DNA of 10,292 bases from Parcubacteria group bacterium Athens0714_26 (GTDB lineage Bacteria; Patescibacteriota; Minisyncoccia; UBA6257; 02-FULL-45-10c). Positions within the stretch are counted from its first letter, which is position 1; every line of letters begins with the position of its first letter. The stretch covers positions 1-10,292 of the forward strand of contig VMGU01000015.1 of the NCBI GenBank assembly GCA_007376745.1, in the 5' to 3' direction. Made by a program: the position numbers and the translations under genes. Shown here in pieces: positions 6,068 through 10,292 of the stretch. Below the pieces are notes generated by a model that saw nothing but the letters and a program-made list of their open reading frames with translations, was not told where the DNA came from and made no database searches.

Positions 6068-6235
6068 TGGTTACAAAACTGATTTTAAGCGAAATTTAGG
6101 GCTTTTCGCCCGAGACGAGAAAAGTTAGAAAAATGATTTGAGTCGTAGCAGGGCTACGATGAAAATCATTTTTCGCCAGCTTGACGAAGTATCGGACGAA
6201 AAGAACAAATTACAGCAAAAGCAGTTTTGTAACCA
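6068..6235. repeat. 168-bp nested inverted repeat (MITE-like element)
   Basis: Perfect 14-bp outer arms (6068-6081 with 6222-6235) read TGGTTACAAAACTG and its complement. Inside, AATTT (6093-6097) pairs with AAATT (6207-6211), CTTTTCG (6102-6108) with CGAAAAG (6197-6203), and CCGA (6110-6113) with TCGG (6192-6195). At the centre AAAAATGATTT (6129-6139) pairs with 6163-6173, and TCGTAGC (6143-6149) with GCTACGA (6153-6159). The entire segment can fold into one long imperfect hairpin with no coding capacity. Terminal inverted repeats without a transposase suggest a MITE, but no target-site duplication is obvious. Its left end sits about 37 bp upstream of the ppdK ATG, and its arm supplies a TTGTAA that could act as a -35 box. 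Structure is certain, nature is inferred. Confidence 0.75.
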
Positions 6236-6270
6236 CCTCATTGTATCAATCCGCAAAAATTTTGACAAAT

Positions 6271-6300
6271 AAAAAAGAGCCAAGAAAATCTTGGCTCTTT
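6271..6300 (-). terminator. Intrinsic terminator of the 6300-6599 gene
   Basis: A perfect 12-bp stem, AAAGAGCCAAGA (6274-6285) with TCTTGGCTCTTT (6289-6300), and a 3-nt loop. On the minus strand it continues directly into a T run (six A's at 6271-6276 on the plus strand). The stem begins at the stop codon of the upstream gene. Confidence 0.88.
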
Positions 6301-6599
6301 CAATATACCTCCTTGCCATCTATTACTCTGGTAAAAATCACCTTGCGGAATTTTTCAAATTCCCTGCGATTTATCCCGCAAACCTTGACGGCCATCCCTG
6401 GTCTTAAAACCATATTCGGCGCGGGCAATATGCAAGTTTCCGGCGTTATAAGCCCGTTATGGACCTGGCTTATTTTGAGGCCGGACTCGTTTTCCACTCG
6501 CCGAACAGTTTTCCCGGAAACCATGGAGTTCACAGGAATGTAAGTTTCGTAATTTATAGTCTTCATTTTTACCTTCCTTCTCATTCTTCCTATCTTCAT
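6300..6599 (-). CDS. Hypothetical protein, 99 residues, family not recognised
   Basis: I do not recognise this protein. It has a basic N-terminus (MKIGRMRRKVKMK) followed by what looks like a compact beta-rich domain: short hydrophobic strands (ETYIPV, LKISQV, GLITPETCILP, GMAVKVCG, KVIFTRV) separated by glycine, proline and asparagine turns, and two cysteines (in ETCIL and KVCGI). No signal peptide or membrane segment is evident, so it is probably cytoplasmic and possibly nucleic-acid binding; this is a guess. The ATG at 6599 is supported by a strong Shine-Dalgarno GGGAGG 5 nt upstream, unusual in this window. A second ATG (MKTINYETY, 6564-6566) is also preceded by a purine-rich AAGGAAGG. 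It has its own promoter candidate and an excellent terminator, so it is probably a real, well-expressed single-gene unit. Confidence 0.75.
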   Translation of the reverse strand: MKIGRMRRKVKMKTINYETYIPVNSMVSGKTVRRVENESGLKISQVHNGLITPETCILPAPNMVLRPGMAVKVCGINRREFEKFRKVIFTRVIDGKEVY

Positions 6600-6604
6600 A
6601 TTTT

Positions 6605-6611
6605 CCTCCCT
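6605..6611 (-). promoter_or_regulatory. Strong Shine-Dalgarno site deciding the start at 6599
   Basis: On the minus strand AGGGAGG lies 5 nt before ATG 6599. Most genes in this window have none, so it is a notable exception and fixes this start. Confidence 0.7.
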
Positions 6612-6638
6612 ATTTATTTATTAAAAATAACTGATTAA

Positions 6639-6666
6639 ATTGTATCAATAAATAAAATTTTTACAA
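6639..6666 (-). promoter_or_regulatory. Candidate promoter for the 6300-6599 gene
   Basis: On the minus strand TTGTAA (6661-6666), a 16-nt spacer and TACAAT (6639-6644), with a TG one base before the -10 box (extended -10). The predicted start is near 6632, leaving a leader of about 33 nt that contains the Shine-Dalgarno site. Confidence 0.5.
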
Positions 6667-6703
6667 TGGTTTTCGCCAAAATTTTTAGATATAAAACCAC
6701 CTC
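6667..6703. repeat. Short inverted repeat, possible relic of the 6068-6235 element
   Basis: TGGTTTT (6667-6673) is complementary to AAAACCA (6693-6699). As in the larger element, the left end begins TGGTT and the right end runs AACCACCTC (6695-6703, compare 6231-6239). TTTTCGCC (6670-6677) also recurs inside the large element (6103-6110). It may be a decayed short copy; similarity in AT-rich sequence could be chance. Confidence 0.3.
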
Positions 6704-6776
6704 CGCAAGCTTACGCTCGAGATTACTATATAATAATAAATTACGCCCAATGATATGAATTTATCAATAATTGAAT

Positions 6777-6782
6777 TAAAAT
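6777..6782 (+). promoter_or_regulatory. Candidate -10 box (TAAAAT) for the membrane protein gene
   Basis: TAAAAT ends 6 nt before the ATG at 6789, the same layout as at smpB and the NUDIX gene, predicting a leaderless mRNA. A perfect TATAAT at 6729-6734 is an alternative that would give a leader of about 48 nt. Neither has a convincing -35 box. Confidence 0.4.
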
Positions 6783-6788
6783 AATTCT

Positions 6789-7346
6789 ATGGATAATCAC
6801 AGAAATAATCTAATTAAAGATGCCGGGGTCATATTTTTAAGCGTGATAGTTGCGATTATTCTCGTTAAAACCCAGGCGATTGAAAATCTTTTAACCGCCA
6901 CAGGAGGGTTAACAATTGTCGGAAGTTTTATTGCCGGCTTATTTTTTGTTTCAATTTTTACCGCTGTGCCGGCAACCGTTGCCTTGGCGGAAATCGCGCG
7001 CGCTGCCAATTCGGTCCTGCTGGTCGCCTTAATCGGCGGGCTGGGCGCCATGCTGGGAGACCTGGTTATTTTCAGATTTATAAAAAATAATTTAGCGGAA
7101 GATTTATTTTACCTGATAAAAAAATCGCGTAGTAAAAGATTTTTTTTAATTTTTCATTTGCGGCTTTTCCGTCGTCTGACAATTTTATTGGGTGCCTTAA
7201 TCATAGCATCGCCCTTACCCGACGAAATAGGTCTGGCGATGATGGGACTTTCAAAATTAAAAACTTATATTTTTATTCCACTTTCTTTTATCCTGAACTC
7301 CTCCGGAATACTAGTTATAGGCTTAATAGCGCAGCACCTAAATTGA
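6789..7346 (+). CDS. Polytopic membrane protein, tentatively VTT/DedA-like
   Basis: A 185-residue hydrophobic protein with about five predicted membrane segments, near residues 11-30, 40-65, 74-96, 129-147 and 158-182. A strongly basic loop (KKSRSKRFFLIFHLRLFRR) lies between the third and fourth and is probably cytoplasmic. The glycine-rich GGLGAMLGDLVIFRF and the later ASPLPDEIGLAMMG resemble the pattern of VTT/SNARE-associated (DedA-type) membrane proteins, where a G-x-x-G-D helix and a proline-rich re-entrant segment recur. That assignment is tentative and no substrate can be proposed. ATG 6789 follows AT-rich sequence without a Shine-Dalgarno site. The gene is convergent with the NUDIX gene and their 3' ends overlap by 9 bp, so no dedicated terminator is visible between them. 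Confidence 0.82.
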   Translation: MDNHRNNLIKDAGVIFLSVIVAIILVKTQAIENLLTATGGLTIVGSFIAGLFFVSIFTAVPATVALAEIARAANSVLLVALIGGLGAMLGDLVIFRFIKNNLAEDLFYLIKKSRSKRFFLIFHLRLFRRLTILLGALIIASPLPDEIGLAMMGLSKLKTYIFIPLSFILNSSGILVIGLIAQHLN

Positions 7347-7838
7347 CGGGTGACTGACTTTTTTATGAAGTAACGGAGGCGAATGCTTTTCTGTTAACCG
7401 GAATATATTTTTTCTTTTTAAATAATCATTGGCTTTTTTAAGCATATTTTTACTGTTTTGATGTTTTAAAAGCCTCATCGCCTCATAATAAGGGAGCCAT
7501 CCGTATCCTTCCTGCTCCGGCGATAATTTAATCAATGACTGATTGGTCTGGGCCAGAAAAAAAATAACTATTTTAAAAATATTTTCGCCTTCACGCTGAT
7601 AAATAAATTTGTCGGTTACCTTAAAATCCCTTTCCGTTTTAAGCGAAGACGGCTGAATGCCAGTCTCTTCTTCAATTTCTCTGAAAGCCGCCTGGTAACT
7701 GCGCTCATTTTGCTCAAGCTTGCCTTTGGGAAAATTCCAATAACCCCTGTAAAGCAGGAGATATTTATTAATTTTTTTATCGTGGCGGTCTTTGTCCCGC
7801 CTGTAAATTATTATTCCGGCTGATATTTCACGCGCCAT
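7338..7838 (-). CDS. NUDIX hydrolase, diadenosine tetraphosphatase (NUDT2/MutT)-like
   Basis: A 166-residue protein with a complete Nudix box: G39, E45, R53-E54, E57-E58 and G60 in GKLEQNE...REIEEETGI, matching Gx5Ex7REUxEExGU. The glutamates bind the metal that cleaves nucleoside-diphosphate-linked substrates. SAGIIIYRRD, YLLLYRGYWNFPKGKLE and a later EGYGWLPYYEA resemble bis(5'-nucleosyl)-tetraphosphatase (Ap4A hydrolase) types; substrate specificity remains inferred. Following the catalytic domain is a basic, helical tail (KNMLKKANDYLKRKN) and a disordered end. Start ATG 7838 has no Shine-Dalgarno site but has TATAAT ending 6 nt upstream. The TAG stop at 7338-7340 shows TAG is used as a true stop here. 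Overlaps the convergent membrane-protein gene by 9 bp. Confidence 0.93.
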   Translation of the reverse strand: MAREISAGIIIYRRDKDRHDKKINKYLLLYRGYWNFPKGKLEQNERSYQAAFREIEEETGIQPSSLKTERDFKVTDKFIYQREGENIFKIVIFFLAQTNQSLIKLSPEQEGYGWLPYYEAMRLLKHQNSKNMLKKANDYLKRKNIFRLTEKHSPPLLHKKVSHPSI

Positions 7839-7844
7839 TTAACC

Positions 7845-7850
7845 ATTATA
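7845..7850 (-). promoter_or_regulatory. -10 box (TATAAT) for the NUDIX gene
   Basis: On the minus strand a perfect TATAAT ends 6 nt before ATG 7838, placing the predicted transcript start at the ATG. The -35 region (TACCGA at 17-nt spacing) is poor. Confidence 0.5.
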
Positions 7851-7879
7851 ACTGTTCTTATTAATTATCGGTATCTTTT

Positions 7880-7913
7880 AAAAATAAGGGCACCCGATAA
7901 ATCAGGTACCCTT
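7880..7913 (-). terminator. Intrinsic terminator of the HTH-protein gene
   Basis: On the minus strand AAGGGTACC (7905-7913) pairs with GGTGCCCTT (7886-7894), 9 bp with one G-U, followed by ATTTTTA. It lies 9 bp after the stop at 7923 and separates this gene from the downstream NUDIX gene. Confidence 0.82.
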
Positions 7914-7922
7914 AGATTAGAG

Positions 7923-8726
7923 TTACTTCATTAAATGCCAAGCGTTTTTGTATCCGGACAAATCAACCACGCCGCGCCAACCTCCATTATGCAACTGATT
8001 ATCGTTTAAAGGCATATAAAAATCATAAAATGCCCTTAATTTGATTTCCTCGCCTCTTTGGGAATCTTTTATGGAACGAAATCGGCATAAAACCAGGAAA
8101 TTCTTATACGGAACCACATAAGCAATGTTTCTATATCCCTCCACCGCGCGGAATAAAATCAGAAAGTCATACTTGTCTTCCCGAAGATTACTACTGGCGA
8201 TCCTATGGCGTGAATAAGAACTCTTACTACGAGGCGACTTAAAAGCCCCGCAGGAATAAAACACCCTGCATCTTTTGCCGTTAATAATCAGCTCGCGGGC
8301 CAAAAAGCTTTTACCCGAACGCCTAAGAATCTGTTTAACACTTAATCCCGCTTCCGCCGCCATTCTCCAAACCCTACCCAAAAGTCCTTTCGGCTGACTT
8401 ACCTCGCCTTGATTTAACGCCTTCTGTTGTGACTGAATAGCACGCCAACGATACCAATCTCTGTTGTCGCGGCAATAAGGAAACAAAGGCAAAAAATATT
8501 TTTTATAAGTCTACCCCACTGCTTGCCGGGAAACTCCCAAAACTTCGGCAATCTCCTGAAAGGAACGCTTGCTGTTAAACAGCTTTAAATAACAATAAAA
8601 ACTCCGTCGATTAATTCTGTGGGGTAAATTCTTGTTAAATAAATTCAGCGGCTCCATTCCGATATGGCTTATAAACATTTTCTGCTTTACCGTATTGACT
8701 ACACTTAAACCAACTGGCTGCACCAT
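7923..8726 (-). pseudogene. HTH-containing protein of unknown function, interrupted by an in-frame TAG
   Basis: Two open segments in the same frame, 8726-8514 (71 codons) and 8510-7923, are separated by a single TAG at 8511-8513. Read through, they give about 266 residues. The first segment ends in a helix-turn-helix, FQEIAEVLGVSRQAVG, cut by the stop inside the recognition helix, which would continue TYKKYFLPLFPY. A CAG-to-TAG change would explain it. The second segment (basic, with GLSVKQILRRSGKSFLAREL, then ELIINGKRCRVFYS and KYDFLILFRAVEGYRNIAYVVPYKNFLV) looks like an alpha/beta domain and could be nuclease-like, but no catalytic motif is certain. The first segment has a strong Shine-Dalgarno site and a near-consensus promoter; the second has only a TTG (8492) inside conserved-looking sequence and no ribosome site. 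So this is one gene, either recently inactivated, subject to readthrough, or mis-sequenced. Confidence 0.72.
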
Positions 8727-8734
8727 CAGACTAT

Positions 8735-8740
8735 CCTCCT
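8735..8740 (-). promoter_or_regulatory. Strong Shine-Dalgarno (AGGAGG) for the HTH-protein gene
   Basis: On the minus strand AGGAGG lies 8 nt before ATG 8726. It fixes this start and, together with 6605-6611, is one of only two convincing Shine-Dalgarno sites seen in the window. Confidence 0.8.
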
Positions 8741-8773
8741 CTCTTAATTTTTTTGAGTTAAAAAACTTACTAA

Positions 8774-8802
8774 AATATAATGACTAACAAGCTATTTGTC
8801 AA
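8774..8802 (-). promoter_or_regulatory. Near-consensus sigma70 promoter overlapping the polX stop
   Basis: On the minus strand a perfect TTGACA (8797-8802), a 17-nt spacer and TATATT (8774-8779) form the strongest promoter in the window. The -35 box overlaps the last codons of polX. The predicted start near 8767 gives a leader of about 40 nt with the AGGAGG site. A T6/A6 inverted repeat (8749-8754 with 8760-8765) lies at the beginning of the leader and could be an operator or small hairpin. Confidence 0.75.
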
Positions 8803-10292
8803 TCTTTAAGAAATTTCAGCATTTTTTCAAGCGGCCAAGCGTTAATAACATCATTTTTAGTTGCCCACCCACGCCTCGCCTGCGCTATGCCGAATTCTAA
8901 ATAAGCGAAATGGTTAACTGAATGCGCGTCCGAGTCTATAGCCATCTTCACGCCGCCATCCACACACTTTCTGATATATTCGTCTTTTAAGTCCGCCCGG
9001 TCAGGATAAGCGTTAATTTCCAAAATTACATTTTTTTCTTTGGCTAATTTAATCAATTCTTCAATATCCACCTGATAAGCCTCCCTTTTATTTATAATCC
9101 TTCCGGTTGGATGGAAAAAAATATCCACATTAGGATTACTTAACGCTTTTTTAATTCTTTCCATTTGTTCCTTTAAACTTAAATTAAAAAGCGAATGTAT
9201 AGAAACCCCGACTACGTCTAATTTGGATAAAATTTTATCGGGCAAATCCAGCGAGCCGTCTTTTAAAATGTCGCACTCGGTTCCTTTTAATACTTTAAAT
9301 TTACGACCCGCGATTCTCAATTTACGATTTACCCTATCTATCTCCACCCACTGTTTCTGAATTTTTTTTTCATCCAAGCCACGGGTCATCGCAAGTCTCT
9401 TGGTGTGATCGGTAATCGCCACGTATTCAAAACCCGCTTTAATGGCCGCATTCGCTATTTCCTCTATTGAATCCGAGCCGTCCGTCCAGTCGCTTTGAAC
9501 CTGTAAATCGCCTTTTAAATCAGCGTAGCCGATAAGACTGGGTAATTTATGGTTAATGGCGGCTTCTATTTCCCCGGTCATCTCCCTAAGCTCCGGGTCT
9601 ATATAATCCATGCCAAGTTTTTGATATATTTCTTCTTCTGTTTTGCCAGCTATCATATTTTCACCAGCAAAAAGCCCGTATTCATTCAGCTTCCATCCTT
9701 TTTTAACGGCAATTTCCCTAAGCGCCACATTATGGTCTTTTGAACCGGTAAAATAACTCAGCGCCGCGCCATAAGACTTTTTCGGTACAATCCTTAAATC
9801 CACATCCAGACCGTTTTCCAGTTTAACCGAAGACTTAGTGATGCCACGCGCCGACACCCTGACCACCTCCGGCATAGAAATAAAAAAATTGGTTATTTTA
9901 TCCGCGGCGGATTTATATTTTTTTTCGTCTATCGCCACCAGAATATCCGCGTCACCGACAGTCTCCTTGCGCCGCCTGACCGATCCGGCGGCAATAACTT
10001 TTTTAACGCCTTCAATTTTTTTAAGACGCGATTCAATTTCGTTAATTTTATTAATAATATGCCCCAGCACAAATCGTCCGCCAGATTTATTTAAAAATTC
10101 AATGCTTTTTAAAATATTCTGCTCGCTTTTTTGCCCAAAGCCTTCCAGTTTTCCGATTTTACCGGATTTTGCCGCCGTCTCAAGCTCTTTTAAATTTTTA
10201 ATTTTTAATTTCTGATAAAGTTTCTTGATGCCCTTGGGCCCCAGCCCCTCAACTCGCCCCAGTTCGCCGAGTTCAACCGGCATTTTCTTTTT
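8799..10292 (-). CDS. polX: DNA polymerase X family protein (PolX) with PHP domain, N-terminus beyond the window
   Basis: Family X polymerases fill short gaps in base-excision repair; the bacterial type adds a C-terminal PHP exonuclease/phosphatase domain. About 497 codons are visible of a usual ~570. The frame stays open to the right edge, and the ATG at 10283 is internal because the normal N-terminal helix-hairpin-helix segment is missing. Counting from that Met: helix-hairpin-helix GLGPKGIKKLY and LEGFGQKSEQNI (~13-60), the nucleotidyltransferase site GSVRRRKETVGDADILV with D111 and D113, the third aspartate D162 in LDVDLRIV, and YFTGSKDHNVALRE. The PHP domain starts GDLQVQSDWTDG: the usual H-x-H metal ligands are Q261 and Q263. 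The other PHP ligand motifs are present (ITDHTKRL, GTECDIL, GVSIHS, FFHPTGR, AIDSDAHS). The polymerase should work; exonuclease activity is doubtful. Confidence 0.95.
   Translation of the reverse strand, partial: KKKMPVELGELGRVEGLGPKGIKKLYQKLKIKNLKELETAAKSGKIGKLEGFGQKSEQNILKSIEFLNKSGGRFVLGHIINKINEIESRLKKIEGVKKVIAAGSVRRRKETVGDADILVAIDEKKYKSAADKITNFFISMPEVVRVSARGITKSSVKLENGLDVDLRIVPKKSYGAALSYFTGSKDHNVALREIAVKKGWKLNEYGLFAGENMIAGKTEEEIYQKLGMDYIDPELREMTGEIEAAINHKLPSLIGYADLKGDLQVQSDWTDGSDSIEEIANAAIKAGFEYVAITDHTKRLAMTRGLDEKKIQKQWVEIDRVNRKLRIAGRKFKVLKGTECDILKDGSLDLPDKILSKLDVVGVSIHSLFNLSLKEQMERIKKALSNPNVDIFFHPTGRIINKREAYQVDIEELIKLAKEKNVILEINAYPDRADLKDEYIRKCVDGGVKMAIDSDAHSVNHFAYLEFGIAQARRGWATKNDVINAWPLEKMLKFLKD

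Noticed and set aside
6068..6235. CRISPR array or tRNA-like gene in the palindromic region
   Set aside because: There are no regularly spaced direct repeats and no T-loop or anticodon-arm signature; the region is explained by nested inverted repeats.
7923..8492. Independent 189-residue gene starting at TTG 8492
   Set aside because: It is in the same frame as the upstream HTH segment with just one TAG between them, has no ribosome site, and its 'start' falls inside a helix that continues from the upstream part.
9838..10215. 125-codon plus-strand frame opposite polX
   Set aside because: Antisense to the conserved polymerase active site; serine/leucine-rich shadow composition without motifs.
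10281..10283. ATG at 10283 as the polX start
   Set aside because: The frame remains open to the right edge (KKK precedes the Met), and PolX proteins have about 75 further N-terminal residues forming a helix-hairpin-helix domain; the gene is simply cut by the window.

Overview
The window looks like a chromosome fragment from a member of the Candidate Phyla Radiation (Patescibacteria), most like Parcubacteria. This rests on AT-rich coding sequence, compact gene spacing, a minimal GIY-YIG protein, an arginyl-tRNA synthetase with an aberrant HIGH motif, pyruvate phosphate dikinase, a tight smpB-ssrA pair, and a near absence of Shine-Dalgarno sites at core genes. The lineage is an inference; no 16S rRNA is present. 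TAA, TGA and TAG all end otherwise intact genes, so the standard bacterial code applies.

Layout. Positions 1-941 (minus) hold the N-terminal part of argS, which runs off the left edge. Divergent from it, 998-1440 (plus) encodes SmpB with a frameshift. Five bases later tmRNA (ssrA, 1446-1814) begins, followed by two palindromic hairpins. A small GIY-YIG protein (1949-2188) comes next, then the classic infC-rpmI-rplT operon (2243-3300), closed by a bidirectional terminator shared with the convergent ppdK (3374-6031, minus). Upstream of ppdK lies a 168-bp nested inverted repeat (6068-6235) that resembles a MITE. The right part is less conserved: an unrecognised 99-residue protein (6300-6599, minus), a polytopic membrane protein (6789-7346, plus), a convergently overlapping NUDIX hydrolase (7338-7838, minus), an HTH-containing protein broken by an in-frame TAG (7923-8726, minus), and polX lacking its N-terminus at the right edge (8799-10292, minus).

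How the genes fit together. Most of the left half serves translation and its quality control: tRNA charging, ribosome rescue (SmpB plus tmRNA), initiation (IF-3) and two 50S proteins. PPDK belongs to central carbon metabolism, NUDIX to nucleotide sanitation and PolX to DNA repair.

Most notable observations: (a) a recurring layout of a -10-like hexamer, about 6 nt, then the start codon, seen at several genes and suggesting leaderless transcripts, while two accessory genes instead carry strong Shine-Dalgarno sites and longer leaders; (b) ArgRS with HIGH replaced by T-M-A-N; (c) PolX with its first PHP motif H-x-H changed to Q-V-Q; (d) a dispersed-repeat-like sequence read through in frame in argS; (e) the long nested palindrome upstream of ppdK; (f) two disrupted reading frames. 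I found no CRISPR array, tRNA, rRNA or transposase gene.
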